Positions 24,647 to 32,858 of a DNA stretch of 48,353 nucleotides are shown in pieces. The notes below the pieces were generated by a model. The model did not search any database. It worked only from the letters and a program-made list of their open reading frames with translations, and had not been told where the DNA came from. The DNA is from Mangrovactinospora gilvigrisea (GTDB lineage Bacteria > Actinomycetota > Actinomycetes > Streptomycetales > Streptomycetaceae): positions 1 to 48,353 of the forward strand of contig NZ_MLCF01000049.1 of NCBI RefSeq assembly GCF_001879105.1, read 5' to 3'. The first letter of the stretch is position 1. Every line of letters begins with the position of its first letter. The translations under genes and the position numbers were made by a program.

Positions 24647-26236
24647 TCAGGCCGAAAGGCCGCCCTCGGCGGCGGTCTCGGCGAGCCGGACCAGGGTGGC
24701 GACGGCGGAGCCGGTGCCGCCCTTCGGCGTGTAGCCGTGCGGGCCGCCCTCGTTGAAGGCGGGGCCGGCGATGTCCAGGTGGGCCCAGGAGATGCCCTCG
24801 CCCACGAACTCCTTGAGGAAGACGCCGGCGCTCAGGCCGCCGCCCATCCGCTTGCCGATGTTCTGCAGGTCGGCGATGGGGGAGTCGAGGGTGGCGCGCA
24901 GCTCCTCGGGCATCGGCATCGCCCAGGCGCCCTCGCCGGCCTCGCCGGCGGCGGTCACCACGGTGTCGCGCAGCACGTCGTCGTTGCCCATCACGCCGAA
25001 CGTCCGCTCGCCGAGCGCCACCATCATGGCGCCGGTCAGCGTGGCGATGTCGAGCAGCGCGTCCGGGTTCTCCTCCGAGGCGCGGGAGAGCGCGTCGGCC
25101 ATCACCAGGCGGCCCTCGGCGTCGGTGTTGAGCACCTCGACCGTCTTGCCGTTGTACATCCGCAGCACGTCGCCGGGGCGGGTGGCGGAGCCGGACGGCA
25201 TGTTCTCGGCGAGCGCCAGCCACGCGGTGACCGAGACCGGCAGCTGCAGCCGGGCGGCGATCACGGCGGCGGCGAACGCGGCGGCGGCGCCGCCCATGTC
25301 GCACTTCATGGTCTCGTTGTGGCCGGCCGGCTTGAGCGAGATGCCGCCCGAGTCGTAGGTGATGCCCTTGCCGACGAAGGCCAGCGAGGCCTTCGGCCGC
25401 GCGGGCTTCCAGGAGACCTTGACCAGCCGCGGCGGGGTGGCCGAGCCCTTGCCGACGCCGAGGATGCCGCCGTAGCCGCCCTTGGTGAGCGCCTTCTCGT
25501 CGAGCACCTCGACCTTGAGGCCGTGCTCCTTGCCGACGGCCTGGGCGATCGCGGCGAAGCCGGACGGGTCCAGGTCGTTGGAGGGGGTGTTGACCAGGTC
25601 GCGGGCCCGGTTGGTCTCCTCGGCGAGGACGACGGCGCGGTCCAGCGCGGCCTTGTGCGCCTTGTCGCGCGGCTTGCCGCCGGTGATCGACGCCTCGGCG
25701 AGCGGGGCCTTCTTGGCGGTCTTGGCGTCGGTCGCGGCGGCGGCCGGCTTCTTGGCGCCCGCCTTGGCGCCCTTGGCGGCGGCCTCGTCGCGCTTGCCGT
25801 CCTTGTAGACGTCGAAGGAGTAGGCGCCCAGCAGGGTGCCGGCGGCGATCGCGCCGACCGCCTCGGCGTCCGCCACCGGCAGTGCGAAGACGGCCTTCTT
25901 GGTGCCGGTCAGCGCGCGGGCGGCGGCGCCGGCCGCGCGGCGCAGCGCCTCCGGCGCGTACTCCTTGGCGGCCTCCTTGCCGAGGCCGACCGCCAGCACC
26001 ACGGGGGCCTTGAGGGCGCCCTGCGCGGGGAGCTTGACGGTCTCGCCCTCGGCGCCGGTGGCGCCCAGGGTCTCCAGGACGGCGGCGAGCTTGCCGCCGA
26101 ACTCCTGGTCGAGGGCCTCGGCCCCGGGCGCCAGGACGACCCCGCCGAGGCCGTCCTCAGGCTTGGCGGTGCCCACCACGACGACGTCGGCGCGGAGGGC
26201 GGCCGGGGAGGAGGTGCTGAGAGTCAGTGCAGTCAC
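24647..26236 (-). CDS. pepA: Leucyl aminopeptidase (M17 family)
   Basis: The 529-residue protein is an M17 metallo-aminopeptidase, which releases N-terminal residues in the cytoplasm with two metal ions. The catalytic C-terminal domain has FVGKGITYDSGGISLKP (metal and catalytic Lys), MKCDMGGAAAA, and the family signature NTDAEGRLVMADAL with the catalytic Arg. An insertion of about 40 residues rich in Lys and Ala (near residues 150-190, AAAKGAKAGAKKPAAAAT) sits between the two domains; it looks flexible and is longer than in the E. coli enzyme. The start is GTG. cobT lies 99 bases downstream of its start on the same strand. Confidence 0.93.
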   Translation of the reverse strand: MTALTLSTSSPAALRADVVVVGTAKPEDGLGGVVLAPGAEALDQEFGGKLAAVLETLGATGAEGETVKLPAQGALKAPVVLAVGLGKEAAKEYAPEALRRAAGAAARALTGTKKAVFALPVADAEAVGAIAAGTLLGAYSFDVYKDGKRDEAAAKGAKAGAKKPAAAATDAKTAKKAPLAEASITGGKPRDKAHKAALDRAVVLAEETNRARDLVNTPSNDLDPSGFAAIAQAVGKEHGLKVEVLDEKALTKGGYGGILGVGKGSATPPRLVKVSWKPARPKASLAFVGKGITYDSGGISLKPAGHNETMKCDMGGAAAAFAAAVIAARLQLPVSVTAWLALAENMPSGSATRPGDVLRMYNGKTVEVLNTDAEGRLVMADALSRASEENPDALLDIATLTGAMMVALGERTFGVMGNDDVLRDTVVTAAGEAGEGAWAMPMPEELRATLDSPIADLQNIGKRMGGGLSAGVFLKEFVGEGISWAHLDIAGPAFNEGGPHGYTPKGGTGSAVATLVRLAETAAEGGLSA

Positions 26237-26335
26237 GGTGGTCCTGTTCTAGTCGCGAGAAGTGCCGAATGCATGCTAATCCGCACCATTGAGGACGCGT
26301 CAGCAGGTCAGGCGGGTGGTACGGGCAGTGGGGGC

Positions 26336-27445
26336 TCAGGTGGCGTCGTAGGCGTCGACGTCCGGGCCGTCCGCCATCTTCTCCGCCACCGGCTCGGCGG
26401 CCGGCAGCTCGGCGAGCGCGGCGGCCGCGGCCTTCAGCAGCGGGACGGTGAGCACCGCGGCGGCGCCGCCGCCGGTGTGCACCTTGTGCTGCATCAGCGG
26501 CTCGATCAGCATCCGCTCCAGCGCCTTGTCCTGGGCCGGCTCGCCGGTCGGGGTGGCGGCCCGCCACCAGTCGGTGGCCCGGTGCGCGATGCGCTGCACC
26601 ACCAGCGCGGCGGCCGCGGCGACGACGCCGTCCAGCACCACGGGCAGCCGGCGGACGGCCGACTGCAGCAGGAAGCCGGAGAGCGCGGCGAGTTGGGGCC
26701 CGCCGACGGCCGCCAGCAGCTCCATCGGCTCGCCCAGCACGGGGCGGGCGCGGCGCAGCGCGTCGCGGATCGCCGCGCACTTGTGCATCCACGCGTAGTC
26801 GTCGATGCCGGAGCCGCGGCCGGTGACCACCGAGGCGTCCACCCCGCACAGCGCGGCGACCAGCACGGCCGCGCCGGTGGTGGAGCCGACGCCGAGGTCG
26901 CCGAGGAGCACCAGGTCGGTGCCGGAGTCGGCCTCCTCGTCGGCGAGGGCCATGCCGGCGGCGAAGGCGGCGTCGGCCTCCTCCAGGGTGCAGGCGTCCT
27001 CGTGGTCGATGCGGCCGCTGCCGCGGCGCACCCGGTGCTTGGCCGTGTCGGGCGGCAGCTGCTCGGGGTCGGCGTCGAGGCAGATGTCGACGACCCGCAC
27101 GGGGACGTCGCCGGCGGTGCGGGCCAGCACATTGACCGGGGCGGCGCCGTCCAGCACGGCCCTGACCAGGTCGAGTGTGGTGGTGCCGCGCTCGGTGTGG
27201 GCGGAGACCCCGGCGGCGGCGACCCCGTGGTCGCCGGCGAGCACGATCACCCGGGGACGGGCGATGGGCTCGGTGGGGCACCGCTCCTGGACGGAGGCCA
27301 ACCAGGCCCCCAGCGCGTCGAGTTGGCCGAGCGCGCCCGCCGGGGCGGGCAGCCGCAGCCGGTACTGCTCGGCGGCGGCCTCCGTCTCGGGGTCGGGCCG
27401 CTGCACGGCGGCGGAGAGCGAGTGGAGGTTCAGCACGCTGCACAC
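26336..27445 (-). CDS. cobT: Nicotinate-nucleotide--dimethylbenzimidazole phosphoribosyltransferase
   Basis: The 369-residue protein makes alpha-ribazole phosphate for the lower ligand of cobalamin. It has PAGALGQLDALGAWLAS, VIVLAGDHGVAAAGVSAH, LGDLGVGSTTGAA, SGIDDYAWMHKCAAIRDAL and the C-terminal VHTGGGAAAVLTVPLLKAA with the catalytic Glu region nearby. Starts at GTG 27445 (MCSVLNLHS) and GTG 27436 are both possible; the first fits the spacing of the AGG upstream. No other cobalamin genes are in the window, but eutB-eutC are B12-dependent. A repeat hairpin lies 70-120 bases upstream. Confidence 0.9.
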   Translation of the reverse strand: MCSVLNLHSLSAAVQRPDPETEAAAEQYRLRLPAPAGALGQLDALGAWLASVQERCPTEPIARPRVIVLAGDHGVAAAGVSAHTERGTTTLDLVRAVLDGAAPVNVLARTAGDVPVRVVDICLDADPEQLPPDTAKHRVRRGSGRIDHEDACTLEEADAAFAAGMALADEEADSGTDLVLLGDLGVGSTTGAAVLVAALCGVDASVVTGRGSGIDDYAWMHKCAAIRDALRRARPVLGEPMELLAAVGGPQLAALSGFLLQSAVRRLPVVLDGVVAAAAALVVQRIAHRATDWWRAATPTGEPAQDKALERMLIEPLMQHKVHTGGGAAAVLTVPLLKAAAAALAELPAAEPVAEKMADGPDVDAYDAT

Positions 27446-27512
27446 GCTACCTGGGCGGGATCGGCGCCGTGCGGTGCGGGGACGCTTGCCGGGCTGCCGG
27501 CCGCACCGGCTC

Positions 27513-27567
27513 GCTCGCGCAGTTCCCCGCGCCCCCGAACGGGGCCTGCGCGGGGAACTGCGCGAGC
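27513..27567. repeat. Dispersed repeat, copy 2 (perfect palindromic pair)
   Basis: Two perfectly complementary 20-base arms (27513-27532 and 27548-27567), beginning GCTCGCGCAGTTCCCCGCGC, enclose an inner CCCC-GAAC-GGGG hairpin. The arms are the same sequence as the single-armed copy at 3685-3705 and the degenerate copy at 40414-40434. It lies between two genes on the minus strand and may end or attenuate transcription from the small gene towards cobT. Confidence 0.85.
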
Positions 27568-27626
27568 GGGAACAGCGGACCCGGGACCCGGCAGGCGATC
27601 CCGCACCCGGCGGCGTTGGCCGGACC

Positions 27627-27827
27627 CTACGCCTGCAGGGCCATCGGCCCGTAGATCTTCTTGGTGTCCTCCAGCAGGCTGACCTGGTCGACGCCGCCGT
27701 CGGCCAGCTCGCGCCAGGTCTCGCCGATCCAGGACTCCGCATCGCCCTGGGTGCTGAACTCCTCCGGCTCCAGCGGCGGTTCCGCCTCCGTGCCGTCGGC
27801 CTTCTCGAAGCGCCAAGTCCAGGCCAT
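27627..27827 (-). CDS. Small conserved acidic protein, 66 aa
   Basis: The sequence starts MAWTWRFEKADGTEAEPP and continues FSTQGDAESWIGETWRELADGGVDQVSLLED, ending KKIYGPMALQA. It looks like a small alpha/beta fold with conserved Trp residues. I recall similar short proteins across Streptomyces but no function. ATG 27827 has GGAG 7 bases upstream. It is separated from cobT by the palindromic repeat. Confidence 0.7.
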   Translation of the reverse strand: MAWTWRFEKADGTEAEPPLEPEEFSTQGDAESWIGETWRELADGGVDQVSLLEDTKKIYGPMALQA

Positions 27828-27940
27828 GGTGCCGCTCCTTCGGATCGGTGGGCGGGTTGACGTCCCTATGACCTTATCCGCGGAGCAAAGCCGACGAACA
27901 TGGTCCGGGGCCATCCAACACGTTAGGGATCCGCCAGGCG

Positions 27941-28939
27941 TCAGGGACGCGGCCGCGGGCTGGTGGTCCGGTTCGGGTCCCGGACGATGTGCGGCTCCAG
28001 CACCTGGTCGATCTTCTCCAGCAGCCCGGCGTCCAGCTTCACGCCGGAGGCCTTGACGTTGTCGACGATCTGCTCGGGACGGGTGGCGCCCACGATCGCC
28101 GCCGAGACGTTGGGGTTCTGCAGCACCCACGCGACGGCCAGCTGGGCCATCGTCAGCCCGGCCTCGTCGGCCAGCGGCTTCAGCTGCTGCACCCGCTCCA
28201 GCAGGTCCTGGTTGTCGATGTGCCGCTGGATGAACTGCCCGCCGCGCTCGTCGGTGGCGCGGGAGCCGGCCGGCGGCTGCGCGCCCGGCAGGTACTTGCC
28301 GGTCAGGACGCCCTGCGCGATCGGCGACCAGACGATCTGGCCGACGCCCAGCTCCTCGGAGGCCGGGACGACCTCGGCCTCGATGACCCGCCACAGCATG
28401 GAGTACTGGGGCTGGCTGGAGACGAGCGGGATGCGCAGCTCGCGGGCGAGCTTGTGGGCGGCGCGGAGCTGGTCCGCGGTCCACTCGGAGACGCCGATGT
28501 AGTGGGCCTTGCCGGCGTGGACGACGTCGGCGAACGCCTCCATCGTCTCCTCGAGCGGCGTGTAGTAGTCGTACCGGTGCGCCTGGTACAGGTCGACGTA
28601 CTCCGTCTGGAGGCGCTGCAGGGAGCCGTCGATCGACTCCATGATGTGCTTGCGCGACAGGCCGCGGTCGTTCACCCCGGGGCCGGTGGGGTTGTAGACC
28701 TTGGTGAAGATCTCCAGGCCCTGGCGGCGCTCGCCCTTCAGCGCCTTGCCGAGGACGGTCTCGGCGCGGGTGTTGGCGTAGACGTCGGCGGTGTCGAAGG
28801 TCGTGATGCCGTTGTCCAGCGCGGCGCGGACGCAGGCCGTGGCCTGGTCCTCCTCGATCTGGGAGCCGTGGGTGACCCAGTTGCCGTAAGCGATTTCACT
28901 GATGAGCAGGCCGCTGCGGCCCAGGTGGCGATACTCCAT
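27941..28939 (-). CDS. Aldo/keto reductase (Kv-beta-like)
   Basis: The 332-residue protein is an NADPH-dependent aldo/keto reductase of the potassium-channel beta-like branch. It shows MEYRHLGRSGLLISEIAYGNW, the catalytic Asp/Tyr region TTFDTADVYANTRAETVLGKALK, the Lys in IFTKVYNPTG, YVDLYQAHRYDYYTPLEETMEA with the active-site His, and the cofactor-binding C-terminal segment SAAIVGATRPEQIVDNVKASG. It probably detoxifies aldehydes or acts as a redox sensor; no channel gene is nearby. ATG 28939 gives the usual family start. Confidence 0.9.
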   Translation of the reverse strand: MEYRHLGRSGLLISEIAYGNWVTHGSQIEEDQATACVRAALDNGITTFDTADVYANTRAETVLGKALKGERRQGLEIFTKVYNPTGPGVNDRGLSRKHIMESIDGSLQRLQTEYVDLYQAHRYDYYTPLEETMEAFADVVHAGKAHYIGVSEWTADQLRAAHKLARELRIPLVSSQPQYSMLWRVIEAEVVPASEELGVGQIVWSPIAQGVLTGKYLPGAQPPAGSRATDERGGQFIQRHIDNQDLLERVQQLKPLADEAGLTMAQLAVAWVLQNPNVSAAIVGATRPEQIVDNVKASGVKLDAGLLEKIDQVLEPHIVRDPNRTTSPRPRP

Positions 28940-28986
28940 GACCTGCGAGATTAGTTGCAGGCTTACTGGAGTGCCAGGCCCCTGCA

Positions 28987-29005
28987 GGGCCACCCAGGGT
29001 GGCCC
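28987..29005 (-). terminator. Short hairpin after the DUF3043 gene
   Basis: GGGCCACC (28987-28994) and GGTGGCCC (28998-29005) form an 8-base-pair stem with a 3-base loop, 36 bases beyond the DUF3043 stop. Confidence 0.5.
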
Positions 29006-29040
29006 CGCAGCCGAACGCGTGACGGGCGAGATGCCGGGCG

Positions 29041-29631
29041 TCAGTCCTTGGCGCCGCGCTTGACCTGCGGCTTGGGCAGCCGCATCCGGCGCATCTGGAG
29101 GGTGCGCATCAGCGCGTACATCCCGACGCCGCGGTGGTTCTCGTCGGGGAACTTCTCCTTGAGCGCCCGGCCGATGCCGACCTTGATGCGCACCGAGTCG
29201 AGCACGATGAGCACGATCAGGACCAGCCACAGCAGCAGCGAGATGTTCTTCAGCGCGATGTTCGGCACCATGCTCAGCACGAGGATGACGACGGCGAACG
29301 GCAGGAAGAACTCGGCCACCGCGAAGCGGGCGTCCACGTAGTCGCGGGCGAACCGGCGCACCGGGCCGCGGTCGCGGGGCTGCAGCATCCGCTCGTCGCC
29401 GCGCAGCATCCCCTCCCGCTGCTTCATCCGCTCGGTGCGCATCCGCTCCCGCTGCATCTTGGCGGCCTCGCGGCGGTCCTTGGGCACCTTGGCGGAGCGG
29501 GCCCGGTTCGCCTGGGCCTCCGACCGCTTGGGTGTGGGCCTGCCCTTTTTGTCCTGTGGGCCGCGGAGGGAGTCCTCGGCGGCCGCGGTCGCCGTGGCGC
29601 CGCTCTCGTCCTTTTCCTTGCGTCCGAACAC
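29041..29631 (-). CDS. DUF3043 membrane protein
   Basis: The 196-residue protein has a charged N-terminal half (GRPTPKRSEAQANRARSAKVPKDRREAAKMQRERM) and two hydrophobic segments near residues 105-150 (FFLPFAVVILVLSMVPNIAL and LLLWLVLIVLIVLDSVRI). It ends in a basic cytoplasmic tail. This is the actinobacterial DUF3043 family, of unknown function. GTG 29631 gives MFGRKEKDE, the usual family start, though the ribosome binding site is poor. It diverges from pspA, and the two share a 213-base promoter region, so a role in the membrane may be linked to envelope stress (inference). Confidence 0.8.
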   Translation of the reverse strand: MFGRKEKDESGATATAAAEDSLRGPQDKKGRPTPKRSEAQANRARSAKVPKDRREAAKMQRERMRTERMKQREGMLRGDERMLQPRDRGPVRRFARDYVDARFAVAEFFLPFAVVILVLSMVPNIALKNISLLLWLVLIVLIVLDSVRIKVGIGRALKEKFPDENHRGVGMYALMRTLQMRRMRLPKPQVKRGAKD

Positions 29632-29717
29632 ATGGCAAGAATACGTGGTGACGCGGCTCAGGCCGAGGGGTGTGGGTCACGTGCCGGTGCCGTTTCGGAC
29701 CCTGGTTCGAGATCAGG

Positions 29718-29744
29718 GGAACCCCCGGGATACCCCCAAGCGTC
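29718..29744 (+). promoter_or_regulatory. Possible ECF-type promoter for pspA
   Basis: GGAAC (29718-29722) and CGTC (29741-29744) are 18 bases apart. This resembles SigE-type ECF promoters (GGAAC, then cGTC/cGTT), with a spacer slightly long for the class. It lies about 100 bases before the pspA start. An envelope-stress sigma factor would suit PspA. Confidence 0.25.
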
Positions 29745-29844
29745 GGGATAAGCGGGTCTGTCCGGTGCGGCAGCACCCCATTGCCACGTAGTGTGGTGAG
29801 CACCAGAGGTTAGAGCATGCCGGAGAAGGGGGCGCGCGAGGCCC

Positions 29845-30684
29845 ATGAGCGGTGTCATGAAGCGGATGGGAATGATCTTCCGCGCAAAGGCCAACAAGGC
29901 CCTGGACAAGGCGGAGGACCCGCGCGAGACGCTCGACTACTCCTACCAGCGCCAGCTGGAGCTGCTCCAGAAGGTGCGGCGCGGGGTTGCCGATGTCGCC
30001 ACGTCGCGCAAGCGGTTGGAGCTCCAGCTGCAGCAGCTGCAGCAGCAGTCCTCGAAGCTGGAGGACCAGGGGCGCAAGGCCCTCTCGCTGGGTCGTGAGG
30101 ACCTGGCGCGCGAGGCGCTGAGCCGCAAGGGTGCCCTCCAGGGACAGGTCCAGGACCTCCAGGGGCAGTACCAGCAGCTGCAGGAGGAGGAGGAGAAGCT
30201 CACCCTCGCCGCGCAGCGGCTGCAGGCGAAGGTGGACGCCTTCCGCACCAAGAAGGAGACCATCAAGGCGACCTACACGGCCGCCCAGGCCCAGACCAAG
30301 ATCGGGGAGGCCTTCTCGGGCATCTCCGAGGAGATGGGCGACGTCGGTCTGGCGATCCAGCGGGCCGAGGACAAGACGGCCCAGCTGCAGGCCCGGGCCG
30401 GCGCGATCGACGAGCTGATGGCCTCGGGCGCGCTGGACGACCCGAGCGGGATGCAGAAGGACGACCTGGCGGCGGAGCTGGACCGGGTCGCCGGCGGCAA
30501 CGACGTCGAGCTCGAGCTGGAGCGCATGAAGGCGGAGCTGGCCGGTGGGCCGGCGCCGCAGGCGCTGGAGCAGGGCAAGGGCGAGGGCTCGACGGGTTCG
30601 TCGGTCGACTCGCCCAACCAGGCCCAGCAGGGCGACGGGGGCTCCCACCCCAGTGGGGGTCCGCGTTTCAACAAGGGAGAGTAG
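29845..30684 (+). CDS. pspA: PspA/IM30 family membrane-stress protein
   Basis: The 279-residue protein is almost wholly coiled coil (residues ~25-220, QLQQLQQQSSKLEDQGRKAL). It begins with the amphipathic helix MKRMGMIFRAKANKALDKAEDP that binds stressed membranes. Family members polymerise on the inner membrane and limit proton leakage. The last ~50 residues (Gly/Ser/Gln-rich, ending GGPRFNKGE) are a disordered extension not found in E. coli PspA. ATG 29845 lies behind GCGAGG. pspAA begins 2 bases after the stop, so the pair is one transcription unit. Confidence 0.92.
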   Translation: MSGVMKRMGMIFRAKANKALDKAEDPRETLDYSYQRQLELLQKVRRGVADVATSRKRLELQLQQLQQQSSKLEDQGRKALSLGREDLAREALSRKGALQGQVQDLQGQYQQLQEEEEKLTLAAQRLQAKVDAFRTKKETIKATYTAAQAQTKIGEAFSGISEEMGDVGLAIQRAEDKTAQLQARAGAIDELMASGALDDPSGMQKDDLAAELDRVAGGNDVELELERMKAELAGGPAPQALEQGKGEGSTGSSVDSPNQAQQGDGGSHPSGGPRFNKGE

Positions 30685-30686
30685 TC

Positions 30687-30965
30687 ATGATCGTCCGCAT
30701 CATGGGGGAGGGTCAGGTCGACGTGGCGGAGAGCCAGTTCGGCCGCCTCAACGAGCTGGATGACGAGCTGCTCAGCGCCCTCGAGGAGGGCGCGGAGCCG
30801 CGGTTCCGCGAGGTGCTGGGCAGGCTGCTGGCCGCAGTGCGGGAGGTGGGGACGCCACTGGCCGCGGATGCGCTGGAGCCGTCGGAGCTGATCCTTCCCA
30901 ATGGTGACGCGACGATCGACGACGTCCGGAAGATGCTGCGGGACGACGGGCTGATTCCGGGCTAG
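30687..30965 (+). CDS. pspAA: PspA-associated protein PspAA
   Basis: The 92-residue acidic protein (MIVRIMGEGQVDVAESQFGRLNELDDELLSALEEG) is the PspAA family found directly after pspA in actinobacteria and archaea. It probably binds PspA; the exact role is unknown. GGGAG overlaps the end of pspA, and the gene starts 2 bases after that stop. A perfect 19-base-pair terminator stem follows. Confidence 0.85.
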   Translation: MIVRIMGEGQVDVAESQFGRLNELDDELLSALEEGAEPRFREVLGRLLAAVREVGTPLAADALEPSELILPNGDATIDDVRKMLRDDGLIPG

Positions 30966-30984
30966 CGTGCCGCCTCTGCGCGTA

Positions 30985-31026
30985 GGCGGCGGGGCCCCGG
31001 TCCTCCTGGACCGGGGCCCCGCCGCC
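30985..31026. terminator. Perfect bidirectional terminator between pspAA and nadA
   Basis: Two 19-base arms (30985-31003 and 31008-31026; GGCGGCGGGGCCCCGGTCC and its complement) pair perfectly around TCCT. The convergent genes pspAA and nadA end 20 and 8 bases away. Confidence 0.85.
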
Positions 31027-31033
31027 TTGTGCG

Positions 31034-32185
31034 TTACGGCAGGCGCAGCATCTGGTCGAGCGCGAGCTTGGCGAGGTGCTCGGTCTCGGGGTCGACGGTG
31101 ATCCGGTTGAGCACCTGGCCGTCGGCGAGGCTCTCCAGGGTGCGCACCAGGTGCGGCAGGTCGATGCGGTTCATCGTGGAGCAGAAGCACACCGTCTTGT
31201 CGAGGAAGACGATCTCCTTGTCCGGGTGGCGGTCGGCGAGCCGGCGGACCAGGTTGAGCTCGGTGCCCACGGCCCAGGCGGAGCCGGCCGGGGCCTCCTC
31301 CAGCACCTTGATGATCTTCTCGGTGGAGCCGACCACGTCGGCCGCCGAGACCACCTCGTGCCGGCACTCGGGGTGGACCAGGACGTTGACACCCGGGATG
31401 CGCTCCCGCACGTCGTTCACCGAGTCCAGGGAGAAGCGGCCGTGCACCGAGCAGTGCCCGCGCCACAGGATCATGGTGGCGTCGCGCAGCTGCTGGTGCG
31501 TCAGGCCGCCGTTCGGGCGGTGCGGGTTGTAGACGACGCAGTCGTCCAGGGAGAGGCCCATCTCCAGGACGGCGGTGTTGCGGCCCAGGTGCTGGTCGGG
31601 CAGGAAGAGCACCTTCTCGCCCTGCTCGAACGCCCACTCCAGGGCCCGCTTGGCGTTGCTGGAGGTGCAGACGGTGCCGCCGTGGCGGCCGGTGAAGGCC
31701 TTGATGTCGGCGGAGGAGTTCATGTAGGAGACGGGCACCGTGGTGTCGGCGACGCCGGCCTCGGCGAGCGTCTCCCAGCACTCCTCGACCTGCTCGTGGG
31801 TGGCCATGTCGGCCATCGAGCAGCCGGCGGCCAGGTCCGGCAGGACCACCTTCTGGTGGTCGGTGGTGAGGATGTCGGCGCTCTCGGCCATGAAGTGCAC
31901 GCCGCAGAAGACGATGTACTCCGCGTCCGGGCGGGCCGCGGCCTGCTGGGCGAGCTTGAAGGAGTCGCCGGTGACGTCGGCGAACTGGATGACCTCGTCG
32001 CGCTGGTAGTGGTGGCCGAGCACGAAGGCGCGGTCGCCGAGCCGGTCGCGGGCGGCGCGGGCACGCGCCACCAGGTCGGGGTCGGAGGGGAGCGGCAGGT
32101 CTCCCGGGCACTCGACGCCGCGCTCCGACCGGGGGTCGGCGGAGCGGCCGAGGAGGAGCAGGGCCGCGGGGGTGGTGGTGGGCAC
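31034..32185 (-). CDS. nadA: Quinolinate synthase A
   Basis: The 383-residue protein condenses iminoaspartate with dihydroxyacetone phosphate to quinolinate in de novo NAD synthesis, using a [4Fe-4S] cluster. Cluster cysteines are in FCGVHFMAESADIL, HPECRHEVV and VCFCSTMNRIDL. Substrate motifs include LGHHYQRDEVIQFAD, YMNSSADIKA and FLPDQHLGRNT. It is the longer actinobacterial type. GTG 32185 has GAGG 7 bases upstream. nadB and nadC are not in the window. The divergent Fe-S carrier gene, 235 bases away, suggests cofactor supply. Confidence 0.95.
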   Translation of the reverse strand: MPTTTPAALLLLGRSADPRSERGVECPGDLPLPSDPDLVARARAARDRLGDRAFVLGHHYQRDEVIQFADVTGDSFKLAQQAAARPDAEYIVFCGVHFMAESADILTTDHQKVVLPDLAAGCSMADMATHEQVEECWETLAEAGVADTTVPVSYMNSSADIKAFTGRHGGTVCTSSNAKRALEWAFEQGEKVLFLPDQHLGRNTAVLEMGLSLDDCVVYNPHRPNGGLTHQQLRDATMILWRGHCSVHGRFSLDSVNDVRERIPGVNVLVHPECRHEVVSAADVVGSTEKIIKVLEEAPAGSAWAVGTELNLVRRLADRHPDKEIVFLDKTVCFCSTMNRIDLPHLVRTLESLADGQVLNRITVDPETEHLAKLALDQMLRLP

Positions 32186-32420
32186 GACGAAGCCTCTTTC
32201 TCGTCCATGTGACGTTAATTCATCCTACCGGGTTAGCGTCAGATTGACGATGAGAGGGGAATCACGCTCGCGGACCGCGCGTCCGGGTTCGCCGCAAAGC
32301 CTGCGGTTTTGCCGGACCCGTACCATGGAACGAGTCGTAGGCCGCCCCGGGAATAAGGTCCGGGGGGCCGCCGGTTGAGGCCGGTACCAGTACTTCGTAC
32401 GCCCGACTTGGGAGATTTGT

Positions 32421-32774
32421 ATGAGCGACCAGGACGTGAAGACCGCCGCCGACGGGATCGTCCTCACGGATGCCGCCGCGTCCAAGGTCAAGAGCCTGCT
32501 GGAGCAGGAGGGCCGTGACGACCTGGCGCTGCGCGTCGCCGTCCAGCCGGGTGGCTGCTCCGGCCTCCGGTACCAGCTCTTCTTCGACGAGCGCTCCCTC
32601 GACGGCGACGTCGTCAAGGAGTTCGGCGGGGTCAACGTGGTGACCGACCGGATGAGCGCCCCCTACCTGGGCGGTGCCACCGTCGACTTCGTCGACACCA
32701 TCGAGAAGCAGGGCTTCACCATCGACAACCCCAACGCCACGGGCTCCTGCGCCTGCGGCGACTCGTTCCACTGA
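32421..32774 (+). CDS. erpA: A-type iron-sulfur carrier (ErpA/HesB family)
   Basis: The 117-residue protein has the A-type carrier cysteines in QPGGCSGLRYQLFFDE and the C-terminal NATGSCACGDSF, with VVTDRMSAPYLGGATVDFVD between. It passes Fe-S clusters to apo-enzymes. Likely clients in this window are NadA, LipA and the Rieske protein QcrA. Its position next to adoK and the cytochrome genes matches what I recall for Mycobacterium (Rv2204c region). GGGAG sits just upstream of ATG 32421, and a strong terminator follows. Confidence 0.93.
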   Translation: MSDQDVKTAADGIVLTDAAASKVKSLLEQEGRDDLALRVAVQPGGCSGLRYQLFFDERSLDGDVVKEFGGVNVVTDRMSAPYLGGATVDFVDTIEKQGFTIDNPNATGSCACGDSFH

Positions 32775-32792
32775 GAGGCCGCTCCTCTCCCG

Positions 32793-32840
32793 GAGGTGCC
32801 CGCCCCGCGCAGACAAGCGGGGCGGGCACCTCTTTTTTTC
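32793..32840 (+). terminator. Intrinsic terminator after erpA
   Basis: GAGGTGCCCGCCCCGC (32793-32808) pairs perfectly with GCGGGGCGGGCACCTC (32817-32832), with an 8-base loop, followed by a run of seven or eight T. It begins 19 bases after the erpA stop and also faces the convergent gene ending at 32859. Confidence 0.92.
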
Positions 32841-32858
32841 GGGGAGGGGCAGATGGCT

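Noticed and set aside
29699..29722. T-arm-like sequence GGTTCGAGATC suggesting a tRNA
   Set aside because: No acceptor stem, D-arm or anticodon arm can be built around it.
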